A DNA stretch of 64,000 nt from Cristatella mucedo (taxonomy: Eukaryota > Bryozoa > Phylactolaemata > Cristatellidae). The notes beneath the pieces are model-generated. The model was not told where the DNA came from. It saw only the letters and a list, made by a program, of their open reading frames with translations, and searched no databases. This document shows positions 33,622 through 45,180 of this stretch, one piece after another (within the stretch, counting starts at the first letter, position 1; every line of letters begins with the position of its first letter). Made by a program: the position numbers and the translations under genes. The stretch is taken from contig WPIO01000002.1 of the NCBI GenBank assembly GCA_009760855.2, positions 14,380,001-14,444,000 on the forward strand, read 5' to 3'.

Positions 33622-33773
33622 AGGTGAAATATATAGTTCAGGCTCCAGTATTCGATGAATGGTACCTGCCTCAAGACTAAGCTGGCAGTAACAAGGAAGG
33701 TGAAATATATAGTTCAGGCTCCAGTATTCGATGAATGGTACCTGCCTCAAGACTAAGCTGGCAGTAACAAGGA
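33622..33773. repeat. perfect 76-bp tandem duplication
   Basis: The unit beginning AGGTGAAATATATAGTTC at 33622 is repeated exactly from 33698 to 33773 with no mismatch seen, so the duplication is recent or an assembly artefact. Confidence 0.95.
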
Positions 33774-34304
33774 CCGGATCTCAACTGCTTCCGCTCATGT
33801 TCGCTTGCATAGTTTGGATGATAATTAATTTCTGCAGTAAAGGCAAATTATTGGTCCATATCTTTTTTTTAGGCACGTTAGCTTTATTTTCCTTGTTTTT
33901 TTTCGATTTGCTGAAGCCAAAAAGGGTCTATTCACTTTATTCTTAAAAACACTGGCTGGTAAAAGCATTGGTAATTGCTCGTGTGGTTCTTGCCTTCTGA
34001 TCTGGCATTTTTAGAGAATGCATATGAAACCAGTGATTTTGAGGACGGCAAATACTTTTGAACCGTGCCATGCAGTTATATAAAGTTCACACTCCCCCCA
34101 CGTCTGCACAGAAAACACCTCTATGGTCAGATTGATATGCATCGACTGTTTTGATTTCCATATCTCCCTTTGTAGCACCAATTTTTATTTAAATGCATTA
34201 AGTGTGAATCAAAACCAAGCAATGAGTAGAAGATTTGTAAAGCAGTACAAAATGTATTCGAGTGACATTTGGCTGCTGAAGCACTGAAAAGATTATGATG
34301 ACAC
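33774..34304. other. TTC32 intron 1, nothing recognised
   Basis: AT-rich, no recognised repeat or exon. Confidence 0.4.
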
Positions 34305-35500
34305 AGCATAATAATAATAATAATAATACTAGGTCGTTTGTATAGCTCCTTAGAACTGATTCTCTATTCAGGCACTTTACAACTCGCTGAAAGAGAAGCA
34401 ATAAGGAGTAGCACCCGAGTAACATGCTTAGATGAGCAAGCAAAAGCACACAAGAAGGCAATCAGGCACTGGTTAGTAGGACCACTGGTCACTTAATCCG
34501 CACTGAATCGTGCGCAAGTAGGCACTCAAAATTCACAGGAAAAAAATGAGTTCACAGAGCGGGCTCTGTGTAAAAGCATATCGCTCTTGCCCTCGGTCAC
34601 CGTGTACAGCTGCATAACGCACAAGCACACAAGCAGGAAACTTCACTGGGACAGAACAGAGGCTGTGAGGAGCAGGCATAAAGTTTCAGCTTCTTTTTTA
34701 ATGTCGTCAAGTCAGGAGATGATGTGATTTCAGTTAGTAATGAGCTCCAAGTTTTAGGAGCATAGTGACTGAAGGCACGGTCTGAAGGAGACTTGGGTGT
34801 TTCGAAGTTTAAGACGAATTGTAAAAAGAAGTATACATAAAAGGATTCCCGGGGGGGCACCCTATACATTCAAAAGCTCAACGGATGACCACTTTCAATT
34901 GATATCGACTTGTTGAATTCTCCCAATGAGCTAGGATCTAAACTAATGAAACACGGTGCCAATGATTATTGCATTCAAGATGAAAGGCATTCAAAAGGAA
35001 TTTTGCGATAAATGGTATCAAAAGCTGATGGACCAAAGAGACTCTACGTTAAGTCAGTGAGCCTGAGAAGGTCAACTACACTCTCGGTAGATTATGTTGG
35101 CTGATTTGCTCTGAAACCTGCTGGAACTTGCTAGGTTTCAAGTTTGGATATATGAGTTTAACTGGTAGGCCATCACTCTTTCCAGGGTCTTTGATAAGAA
35201 CGGCAATAGCAAGACTGTGGGTGTGGCTGGAGATCCCCTGGTTTAGTGCCAAATTCTTAATAAATGGCCTGAAAATAGCCTCTTTGAAAGATGCTGGAAT
35301 AGAACCTGAGGCTGAGGACTGATCAACTATTATAGTTATGCAGGACAGCAGTAAATCTAGGCATATCAGAAGGAGAACAATAGGCAGGGGGCCTAGAGGG
35401 CTAATAGCTTTTTTTTACTGAAAGACAAATCCCGAAATGAGGCATCAATAGCAGACATGAAGGTGGACATTTATAGTTTAGCATCGTCTAATTTTTATTT
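34305..35500 (-). mobile_element. L2-like LINE, divergent subfamily, internally deleted
   Basis: (ATA)n at 34309-34327 marks the 3' end. On minus, a frame at 34597-34869 holds SPSDRAFSHYAPKTWSSL and TTLKKKLKLYAC, the end of the LINE ORF. Further up, 34870-35430 keeps nucleotide similarity to the RT of the long copy (for example AAATGGTATCAAAAGCTG near 35010). Its UTR differs from the main family. Confidence 0.75.
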
Positions 35501-36025
35501 AGGCTTTAGAATTGAATTTGTTTACCCCACTACAGCCTTTTAACATATTTCTTGTATAGCCCTTTCAAAGTAACTTTAAATTTGGTTGAATCCTGAGCTA
35601 GACTGTTTCCAGCGCTATCAAAGCCAGAATATCGATGCAATAGCGATGAACATGAAATAATGAAAAATGTTGTTGTCACCTAGATAGAGACTACCTGCGA
35701 CCCCCAAAGCCAGATTCACCTCCATTTCTTTCACATACGATGTCAGTTCGCAAGTGTCTGGATTGGTGAATCAGAGACCGGTTGGATGGATTCGTCTTCC
35801 TGATTCAGATGCAGAGCTTGTCCCTTCAGCCAGAAAAACTGCATGATCAAAGCCCAAATGCCAAGTGGGGAGGGGGCTAAGCACCTTTCCTCTACAGGAT
35901 CTATCTCTCAAATGTTTGAGTCTACCACATAATACAGTTGTTAGGTTCATATCGGCTAGCGATTTTGTATGTGGCTTCGGGTGACTTATTTTGATCAAGC
36001 TTCTCAGCAAGTGATGGAAAAATAA
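35501..36025. other. TTC32 intron 1, nothing recognised
   Basis: Could be a more distant part of the LINE above. A minus-strand frame at 35771-36046 has no recognised homology. Confidence 0.35.
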
Positions 36026-36165
36026 TAGCCGATTTAACAGCCTCATTTGTATAGCAGCAGAAAAGCCTCGACGGCTATCACCACCGCTTGCGATTGGATA
36101 TCAAGGATCGCCCACTGCAGCATTCGAACAAAAGACCTAATTCGTGGAACGAACCCCTTACCTAC
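36026..36165 (-). mobile_element. SINE-A copy, decayed head
   Basis: 3' end GATTTAACAGCCTC at 36031-36044 and body GGCTATCACCACCGCTTGCG. The B-box complement is CATTCGAAC. The tRNA-like end breaks up before a C-run at about 36165-36174. Confidence 0.7.
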
Positions 36166-36642
36166 CCCCCCCCCGAGGGCTGACTTGTTGGCTATCCACA
36201 AATAAGGCCGGCTATATCAAACTGATTGTTCACTGTCTGACATAATGACGTCACACCACAAGGGTCGACTGCCCAACCTGAAAGCTAAATTCTAAATTAA
36301 ACCAATTCAGCATATTCAGGCTTGTCTCAAGCTTCCTCTTAGGTCACCCTTAGCTCCGCTAAACGCCTCAAATTGGTCAGCAGTGTTGCAACGGCCAAAA
36401 TCTGCTAGCTGGCAATCGGTAAGTGATGATAGGCGTGACAAGATAGAGGGATATTGTTGAAGCTATTGCTAAAACTTTGCAACAGGTTGCTGGCAGATTC
36501 TTTCATTACCGCTTGATAATTGAAAGTTTGACTGCGGACACGAACGAATACGAGCTTCTCGAGCTAATAGATGAATTTTCAGAGCACCAAGGCAGGCGAT
36601 AGGCGATGGTATTCAGCGATGAACCAGTATCAATGTATATAT

Positions 36643-36778
36643 AAAAATTTAATTCATTTGTATAGTGCCCCAAGAGAACTAAATCTCTATTCAGGCGCTT
36701 CACATATGCCTCAGGGCTCGAGCCCACGACCTCAGTCAGACCTTAGTCGAGGCGAGCACCTTAACCGCTGGACCAACG
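36643..36778 (-). mobile_element. SINE-B copy
   Basis: GTATAGTGCCCCAAGAGAAC and CTCTATTCAGGCGCTTCACA (LINE-like tail), then CAGGGCTCGAGCCCACGACC (B box) and CACCTTAACCGCTGGACCAA (A box). Confidence 0.88.
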
Positions 36779-37580
36779 CTTTGTATAGTATGAAAAGCAG
36801 TACATCAACGCTAAGAGCAGCTGTAAAAATCCCGCACGGCAGAATGTGAACATTCGGTACATGCATGCATATGCAGCTTAACCGAAAGGCAAGCTGCAGG
36901 AGAGAAGCTTTCAATTATGATGCAGTGTTATTTTTGCTTGCACTCACGCCTTACGTCCAAGTCATCATATCCTGTGCTTTTGCAAGCTTAGCTAAGCTAG
37001 AAACATCACACTTAGGTTAAACCCTAGTGCATTGCTTCTCTAGCTGTAAGTGTTATTACATTGCTTCTCTAGCTGTGAGTGTTGTTCTCTTGCTGTTGAG
37101 TGTCTTCTCTAGCCTCCGGATAGAGATGCAGTTCTCTTGGGGTGCTTCAAAAAGGTGGACCTATATTATAATTATGATTAGTAAACTTCGTGGCAAAGGC
37201 AATGAGTGCCACGAGAAGGACCGATTCCAGCCTATGACAGGCTGCTGCAGCATCGGCTACCATGCCGACGTTTACTGTCAAGAGTAACCAACTGGCTTCC
37301 AACAAACGCTTGCTTTATGCATGATAAGAGACAGTGCATCGGCTAACATCGGTTGCTACTAAAGAAAGACATGTTGCAAGAGCAATCGGACAGGCAGAAT
37401 CGGAACGATCGTGGTACTGTCGCACAAAGCACCAAGTAACCCAATACTGACACAATAATTCGGTACCATGGTTGCTTCTAAAAAGTTATGTTACTTCTTT
37501 ATTTAAGGTCGAGCCTTAGCTTTGGATCGGCGCAGCGGCGACGGCAGGCGATGCGAAAGCTCCGAGCCCTACTGGCCCTA
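36779..37580. other. TTC32 intron 1, distal part
   Basis: A SINE-B/L2-type tail remnant, GATAGAGATGCAGTTCTC, lies near 37121-37139 next to a small duplication of CATTGCTTCTCTAGCTG (37030-37075). Otherwise nothing. Confidence 0.4.
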
Positions 37581-37614
37581 CTCCCCCTGACACAGCGCAT
37601 CCGTGTCAGGGGAG
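37581..37614. repeat. inverted repeat (hairpin)
   Basis: CTCCCCCTGACAC at 37581-37593 pairs with GTGTCAGGGGAG at 37603-37614, with one bulged C. It lies 87 bp inside the TTC32 first intron, near the donor. Confidence 0.7.
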
Positions 37615-37700
37615 TGCGAGTGCGAGTGCAGAACGCGTCCGGACGACCATACGGAGCAGGTAGCGGCTGACGAGGAGGTAGCGCGTCTGGCTGGGCTTAC

Positions 37701-37918
37701 CAGGCGCTGTCAGAAGCTAAGCTGGCGTTCCGAGTCATTTCGTCTTCAATCAAACGTATGGCGGCGGTGTACGCATCCAGGGCTTCGCTATACTGTTTCG
37801 TGTCTTGAAGAGCAGCGGCCTCCTGGATGAGACCCTTGCAGCGGGCGTGGCTGCTCGCCTGGGCGGCCATCCAGCGCCGCCCCAGATGGGCTACCAGAGG
37901 GTGGGCCGTCGGGCTCAC
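37701..37918 (-). CDS. TTC32: TTC32-like TPR protein, exon 1 (start)
   Basis: Encodes residues 1-72 plus two bases of Trp73 of a predicted 178-aa protein; human TTC32 has 151. TPR 1 spans about residues 28-61 (CKGLIQEAAALQDTKQYSEA, YTAAIRLI). The donor is GCCTG|GTAAGC (phase 2), in step with exon 2. The first ATG at 37918 is used; an ATG at 37868 is also possible, and the N-terminus is not conserved. The molecular role of TTC32 is not established. It has no membrane segment or signal peptide, so it is probably soluble. Flanking DNA is GC-rich to about 38.17 kb, as expected for a promoter-proximal region. Confidence 0.85.
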
Positions 37919-39147
37919 GCTAGGCGAGCTCCTACGCCGCCCCCTGCTTCGAGTTCAACTCGTCGTGGCAGCTTAACTTGCGTGGGCCAAACTTGGAGCA
38001 CCGCCAGTCGTGCGCGGTTAGGCAATACGACGGCGATTCCGCTAGCCCGCAGAGTGGCGACTTCCAACCGAGTTCAGCGTGAGCTAGGCAACTCGAGGCA
38101 ACTGTTGCGGCGGCACTCGGCACGGCACGCCCATAATGGCTCAGACGGTGGGGTCAGCGACCTCGCTGACGTCCATATCCTGCGACCGAACGTAGAAAAG
38201 TAGTTTTTCAATGGTACCAGAATGCCCATGCAGAATAAATTTGAACTAAACCCGGCAGCTTGCTGCAAAGGCCAAACTGGAATTTAGAGTTGCAAGCTTA
38301 CACGCCGGTCGTGAGCAAGTGGAGAAGACTGTTTTCTTTCAGGCATCGTCTGACAGCGGAAGCTCAAGCTGCGTTTACACTCCAGACTTTCCCACAGATT
38401 TTGGACAGATTTCCCACAGATTTGTGCTACCACGTCGTCATACGTCATTACATTTTGGGGGAGGGGCCAAGCCTGCAGACTCATCAGAACGAAAGTCGGT
38501 CCACTTTTTGGGCTCCATGTTAGTCCGGCCGACCAATCAAAACCCCGAGCTCATCACATCCCAAGGGCGAAATATAAATGTGACGATCGTAGGCTCGAGC
38601 TATATTGAGGCGTTCAGAGCAAGTCCTTGAATCTGGTATGCTTATGCAATGTATCTAATGTTTCAGCCTTTTCTACATAGAGTACTGTGTGCGTCTGTTT
38701 ATCAAATCCACCAACAAACCCGTAACGGTACACCCGCACACCCGAAACGGCGAACATTACTTGGTACTGCTCCATTTCCCGAAAAGCTTTTTTTAAATGC
38801 TCATCTTACTTTATTTATATTCTTCTCATACTACTCTACAATGATGACTGCAGCAGCGAGCTCAACTTCTGCCGGTGTTGGCATGGCGTCTTTCTGGGGA
38901 AACCCTCTTTCTTACCAGCCTCCCGGATTAAAGCACGGGCTGTGGAGGGCCTAAGTCGGCCATCAAATCTGTCTTGGGCGGGACTAAATCCTTCAAGGGA
39001 ATGTTATAACCAGCAGGAAATTTGGCGTGTCGGGAGAAAAGTCTGCCGTGTAAACGCAGCTTAAGAGGCGCTAGCGTTTACTGCGGCCAGGGTCTTAAGT
39101 CACGTGAGCATGTCGCAAGCGACACGGGTAGCCGACCAGACATTGGC
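37919..39147. other. upstream region of TTC32, then intergenic
   Basis: 37919-38170 is GC-rich and probably holds the TTC32 5' UTR and promoter; no TATA box is called. The + strand frame at 37805-38203 is the antisense shadow of this. The rest shows nothing. Confidence 0.45.
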
Positions 39148-41380
39148 GCAGCGGAGCTCAAATTTTGGGCGGATATGGTAGCACACGTTCGACCATATCT
39201 ATCCACCAAATTGCATGTCACTGTGCGCACTTGCACTTATTCAAATGAGCTTCAGCAGTGGAGGCCTGGGCTGCAATCCACCATAATTCACCTCAATCCA
39301 CTTTAATTTCCTTCAAATACAAATTAGCCGCAAAAAGCTTCAAAAATTTTCGAATATCAGACTGCGCTATATTTAAAATGCAACCAGAAAACTTTGCGCG
39401 ATTCCGCTCACGCGTTCTCACCAAGTCCATGTGAAGTAAGATTGCTGCGGCTAGGCCACTACCGAAATCCACCGTAATCCACTGCATTCCACCACACAAC
39501 AAAAGAAATTCCGTTAGAACAGCTCTTTTTTTAGTGCGTATTACAGTATACTCTGTGGTATTGCGCTCATAAAATTTCACTTGCATTGTCACAGCCATTC
39601 TTGCAATGCCCTGCAATCGACTGCAATAGCCCGGACCAATACCGAAACCCACTCAAATCCACCGCATCCCCCCCCGCAAAATGATTAGAAATTGATACAT
39701 GCAATGACAATTGGAGCTTCGCGAAGCCAATTTGTTGTCAGTTTGTCACAGATTGTTATGGATTGCTGCTTCAAGCCGAGCTATTGCTGTAGATCGCCAT
39801 GCTTTGCCCGAAATTTTACAAGCGCATTTGGTAAAAATTATGTGGCTGCACTTTAAACATAGTGCTTTCGAATATGCATTCAAAATGGAGCATTATGAAG
39901 TCAATTTTGGTGCATTTTTAGCAGAATGCTGTGCATTGCAGTATTGGTCCGGGCCGTTACAGTTGATTGCCATTCATTGGTCTCGACTGGTTGAAGGGAT
40001 TGCACTTTAAACACAGTGCGCTGCGACATTGCGATAGCCCTCCGCATGACCTGTTGGCGGACTGGGTAACGCGACCGAGCAACAAGCCTGCTGGCTCTAT
40101 TACTGGATCCACGTTTAAGTTGGTCCATGCATTTGTGACATCCCGTCTCGACTTCTGTAACTCACTGCTTGCTGGCCTACCGGCATGTGCAATCAGGCGA
40201 TTACAGCTAGTGCAAAACTCATCTGCCTGCAAGTCATCTGCCGAGTCATCGTCCGCCCCTCCACCGCTCAAGGGCCTGCGGTTGCTTAGGCAGTCTGGGC
40301 CCTCGTAGGGTCTCCGCCCAGGGATCAAAGCCATCGCCGCGTCATGTTCCCTCACATACACGTAAGAAAAATTTGATCTTGGCCTAGCTACTTTCCGGTG
40401 ATTTGTGATGGATCATAATAGATTGCCGTATTTTCCCAGGCTATTGCAATTGATTGCCATGCATTGCCAAAGATTGAGCGAACGGAGTGGGTTAAAAGTG
40501 TGTTCGCGCTGCAGTGAGATGTTACGTGGAACGAGAATTTGAGCTTGGTGCAGCCGATTTCTCGTCGATTTGCCATGGATTTCGGTATTGGCCCCCCGTA
40601 TGGTTGTCGATTGCCGTGCATTCTTGACAATTAACAAGCAAATTAGCTTGAAAGTTCTACGATTTTACTTTAAGCACAAAGAAAATGTCAAATTCGATAG
40701 CGATTTGCCCTTCCTGCAGCCAATCTGTGGTCTATTTGCCACGGACTGTAGTAAATTGCTGCTCCGACCCGAACCGTTACTGTAGATTGCCATGTATTGC
40801 CCAAAATTTTACGAGTACAATTGCTAAAAATGATGTGGTTGACTTTAACCAGAGTGCTTTGTAATATGCATTCAAAATTGGAGCATTGCGAAACCGATTT
40901 CGGGGCATTTTGCATCAGATTGCTGTAGATTTGGGTATTGGCCCGGGCCATTGCAGTAGATTGCAGTGCATTGCACAAGAAAGGCCATGTCAATGCAAGT
41001 GAAATTGCATGAGTGCACTTGTCGCATTTCATATGCAATAAAATAAGAAGCGAACAGGATTTCTTTCATTTCGTGGATTCGTAGATTCGTGCAGTGGATT
41101 TCGGTATTGACACGGTCCTCTACAATTTCATTTCAGTGGACTTCGTGAGAACGTGTGAGCGGAATCGAGAAAAGTTGTTGTGGGTAAATTTTGCATGTAG
41201 CATAGTTTGCTATTATAAACTTTTTGGATTTGAAGAGGGCTAAAGTGGATTGGGGTACAGGACTTCGGCGTTGAAGCTCATTTGCATAAGTACTCATGCG
41301 AACAATGATATGCAATTTTGTAGATAGATGAAATCGAAGGTGTACTACACTATCCGCCCAAAACGTGAGCTCGGCAGCAA
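39148..41380. mobile_element. foldback-like element with arms of about 500 bp and internal repeats
   Basis: The left arm (39148-39660) and the right arm (about 40915-41380) are reverse complements over several hundred bases. Examples: GGAGCTC-TTTTGGGCGGATA near 39153 against TATCCGCCCAAAA-GAGCTC near 41351; ATTCCGCTCACGCGTTCTCA at 39401 against TGAGAACGTGTGAGCGGAAT at 41145; GCCCGGACCAATACCGAAA at 39629 against its complement at about 40930-40955. The middle repeats parts of the right arm in direct orientation (39747-39960 resembles 40735-40950, offset about 990 bp). It is rich in the short word ATTGC. No transposase frame or clear target duplication was seen. Confidence 0.7.
40085..40232 (+). 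mobile_element. L2-like LINE fragment inside the foldback structure
   Basis: ACATCCCGTCTCGACTTCTG, CTGGCCTACCGGCATGTGCA and CTAGTGCAAAACTC match the [20 protein letters not shown] block of the family. No 3' tail. Confidence 0.85.
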
Positions 41381-42840
41381 TAAAGTTTGGTCAATTTTAA
41401 TCTAATTAGAGTGGATTGCGGTGGACCTCGGCAACTCGTCGAGCCCGGCTACTCCACGTTTTCTCCTACCAGCCTCGGTAATGTGTACACCGCGCTGGTA
41501 GGAAAGGCGTGGATGCGCGGCGGCAGCAGCAAATGAAGCTGCTGCCGCGCCGGGTGGAGTGACTTGCCAGCCTTTGACGGCTTCGGTTCGGCTGACCTCA
41601 GCTCAAGGACGCTCGATAGCAAGGCATGCCTGGGCGATACTGGCCGGGCGGCTGACCTTGGCAGTCTTCTGACGTCCTCCAGCAAGGCTTTATTTTGAGT
41701 GAGAGCAAAAAACGGCATTCAAAGTACGGATACATCATTGGTAAACGTTGCTCGACATCAGAACAGCGACGGACAATGTTCCGGGCTTCAATTAACAGCA
41801 TTAAAGTGAGATAAGCGTATGAGTCTCTCCGATCAGTGGGTCAATCTACCGGAGGCAACTAAATCCTGGCGATTTATAAACGCTGTCTTCGCATGCGTAG
41901 GGAGTGGCACATGATTTGTAAAGCGTATGCAGTTTATGTTGCTAGGGAAACCTAATTTTGAACACTGAAGGATATATTTTATTCCAAAATACAATTAATA
42001 TTGAAACCGAGTAAACACGATCAACAATGCAGTCTAAATATATTAAGAAGTGCAAACTAGCTATTGCGAATATGCAAGGCTGCTTCTTAGAAGCAATTTG
42101 ACTGATAAGCTAGTAGCTGATACACAATGGCTGTGGATCGCTGCTGGGAATAACATCGATTGTAAATCAATGGGAGTCCACTGAATGTTCAGCTTATTCA
42201 GGCAAGCAGTCGGAGCTTGGGGATGCAGCAGTTTGTGATTCAATATCAGGTCTCTGGATGCAACTCCGGAAGTCTCTTTGGAGACTCGTAGGTAGACATA
42301 TCAAGTTTGTCAAATGCAGCACGGAGTGCGGCCGACCGACTCTCTGCAGCCTCGCGTTCTTGATTAGAAAAGAAAGACTCGTCTACTGCTCTCGGACGTG
42401 CATTTTACGTGGCATCAACACGAGGCACTAAGGCGTGGCGGCTTTTTGTGCACCAGGTACTGCAGCCGAAACGTAGAAACGCGTTGACGGTTTTCATCAC
42501 ACGTCCATGGCCAGTACGCACCAGATCAGAATCCGAGTATGAGATTGAGATCGACGGTAAAATAAGGCATCGAATGCGAAAGAGCCGACTCGCAGATCGT
42601 CACTTTGGCAGTTGGTCAGGCGCTCCAGAGTGACTAATTGATTCTTAGACAAAACTGCGATGGCCACAAGCGGGCGAAAATCTTTCTCTGCGGCCCTGAA
42701 ATTTAGGACAGGAAAGATGCGAGCAGTACGTTTGCTTATAAAATTATAAGAATTATTCAACAGCGCTATTTAAAACTTAGCGCCTGCTTGCAGTGCGTGT
42801 TGGCAAGCAAGCACGCGAGTAGTGCAAATAGCAGGCAGTG
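41381..42840. other. intergenic, unassigned
   Basis: CCTACCAGC/GCTGGTAGG inverted repeat at 41465-41502. Minus-strand frames at 41449-41801 and a plus frame at 42409-42633 look partly coding but have no recognised homology. Confidence 0.35.
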
Positions 42841-42959
42841 GGAATTCTACAATTGCCCTACTCGTAGTTTTTGGAAGGCCTCAATATTCAGGGAAAGTTC
42901 GAGGATTTTCTACCGTGTAATGAGCGCAGTAGTCTTAGCTGGAAATAAAGTTCCTGCAT

Positions 42960-43812
42960 ACAGTCGAAGTGGCTCGTGGGCCCCAAGGACTCATCCTGGA
43001 AATTCAGAGGGTTAGAAAGCTGACATATAAACATGTGCCAAGGCAATTTTTCGAGGAATAAATTTACTGTAGCTCCGAATATATTAGCCGTGTATGACCG
43101 AGTAAATTAGCCTACTCGATGCTGCCGATGCCCATCTGCCGGGGGGGAGGCACCGTAGCAATGCACATGTGTGTTCCCTACCGTTATTGCTACGAATGCA
43201 ATACTAGAGTTTCATTCTGGTCGGTGCTGTTCCACACTGCTGCTGAAGTAATTCGTAAATGAAATCTCGGGACCAGTACTGAGTACCACTGTAATCGTAA
43301 GAGATAGCCCCATCTCTCTTTCCGGAAGCTTAGGCAGGACGGCGCAGAGGTGACAGATACTCTCGCCATGCCAGAGATTTTCCACAAATGAGCAGCACGC
43401 AAACTGACTACGATTCAAAATGAGCACAGTAAAGCAGCACCTTATTGCACTGTAATGACAAGGAGCAGCGCTATTCATGTGTAATGATTTCCTCACTTAG
43501 CAAGTTGGCACGTGCACACACGTAAAACTTGCGACACGAAGTTACGTGCACGTCCAATGCGTTGCACGTAGCTAAGATCAAAGAATTATTTATAGAACGT
43601 GCACTGGTTCGTGGGCTCCGACGACTCAACCTGGCAATCCAGCGGGTTAAATTGCTTGACATATCAAAATGTGGACTTTAAGAGTTAAGTTCTCGTCGAT
43701 GCTGTTTCACACTGCAGCCGAAGTACTGCGTAAATCAAATTGTAGGGCTAGTACTAAGTAACAGTGCAATCGTAGGAGATTGCCGGGTCTCTTACCAGAA
43801 GCAATCTTCGGG
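42960..43812. repeat. imperfect duplication of an unidentified sequence
   Basis: 42960-43040 resembles 43600-43680 (CGTGGGC-CC-A-GACTCA-CCTGG, GGGTTA, GACATAT-AA). 43207-43330 resembles 43690-43812 (GTCG-TGCTGTT-CACACTGC-GC-GAAGTA, AGTACTAAGTA-type runs, CAATCGTA-GAGAT). The two copies are about 480-640 bp apart and diverged. Confidence 0.6.
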
Positions 43813-44055
43813 CAATCTTTAATTGCCCTTTCCGATGAGGCAGCAAACCTAATGCTTTTCTGCTACCATGTAAGTGAGGCAATTGAATCAGTGCTGACCT
43901 GTACTCGCTCTGCTGCCGAACACTGTAGCTTCAGCAGCACGTCGGCACCAGTCAGGATCGACCAGCGTGGGGTGGAAGAATTTGAAAAGGACAGCAACGG
44001 TACGATTCGCCCACGTCGTTCCTCCACGATCTATCGGAGCTCCAGGATCATCATC

Positions 44056-44110
<55 letters not shown>
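44056..44110. repeat. (CTG)n trinucleotide repeat, about 18 units
   Basis: A pure CTG run. On + it reads poly-Leu; on - poly-Ser, poly-Ala or poly-Gln depending on frame. The minus-strand Gln frame (DDSQ...QRDDDPGAPIDRGG) looks most protein-like but is not anchored by homology. Confidence 0.95.
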
Positions 44111-45180
44111 GAGTCATCGAGTGACTATTGACGGCAGCCGGTGGTGGCACATGCTTGCGTGGCGTAGCTCGGGGCGGCAGGCTGCTCCAGACTCCTCCAC
44201 GGCCATCTATCAAGGCGCCCATGCCGGCCGCTCGTTCGGAGACGGCGGCGCCAATCGGCAGACACTACACAGTCCCATCAGCAAACAGCTCCGACCCGGC
44301 TCCCATCAGCTCCCATCGCCCTGCAACAGCAGCATCTCTCTCGTAGACGAGCAAGCTCCAACGAGCGTCAGTGGCATCAGCGACCACGGTGGGACAACTG
44401 GTGACCGAGATTCGTGGCAGGGCGTGGAAGAGGCTAGTCGCTGGCCGCAATGATCGAGATGGACGAGCAGCAGTTCTTAGATGCTCGCTGCAGTCGTAGC
44501 AGGGAGAGGATGGGTGGTGACATAATCTGCCTCGCGATCGCTGGTATGGCCGTCTCCGGTGCCACCAACTCAGGTGCCGAGCATGACAGCAGGCATTCCA
44601 ACCCCACGCACTCACCTTCATCGTTCAATGGATCATGATTGTCGCCTTTGATCGGATAGCCTGTTCATGGGCCGCACAGCTCCGCTGGATGGCATCGGCT
44701 GTCAGGAAGCAGCGACCACCTCGGCAGTGCGATGCCTTGGAGGGCGACGCACGTCCGTTCGTGCCCGTCACAGTCACGGCATTCATCAGCAGAGCGACCG
44801 CAGAGGACACGTCTGCAACGCCTCCTGTGCCCAGAACGCTGATGCTAGCTTCGCCGTCACCTGCGATGGACGCTTCGCTGCACGCCAGCTGCAGGTCGGG
44901 GCCAACGAATCCGATCTCGTTATTGCCCTCGCCGTTCAGGCATGTCGCCGTGCTTGGCACGCATGCAGCACCAGCGCCTGCTGCTGGGCGTTCAGCTGAG
45001 CAGTCTCGTACAGCCCCGGAACTGAGTATGCAGGCAGCTTGCTGGGCCGAGCCGAGGCAGCTTGCGACATGCAGGACCTGGCAACTTGGCCTGAGGGCTC
45101 GAAACAGTGCCCGGGGAAGGAGGAGGCGGCAGCAGGGCTGACCTACCTGGGCTGACCTACGGATCAGGTTCACCCATGTG
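44111..45180 (-). other. GC-rich, coding-like patch, gene unidentified
   Basis: Overlapping long frames occur on both strands. On minus, segments such as SKLPAYSVPGLYETAQLNAQ (about 45060-45000), NGEGNNEIGFVGPDLQLACS (about 44950-44890) and GYPIKGDNHDPLNDE, ending at a GTGAGT donor (44615), look like exon pieces. GC content and lack of repeats resemble the true exons elsewhere. No family recognised and no exon chain could be closed, so strand and structure are uncertain. Confidence 0.25.

Noticed and set aside
37805-38203. 132-aa + strand frame
   Set aside because: It is antisense to TTC32 exon 1 and its GC-rich upstream region; no homology.
44635-45141. 168-aa + strand and 182-aa - strand frames as single genes
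   Set aside because: Both are open because of high GC content. Neither matches a known protein, and the more protein-like pieces are spread over several minus frames.
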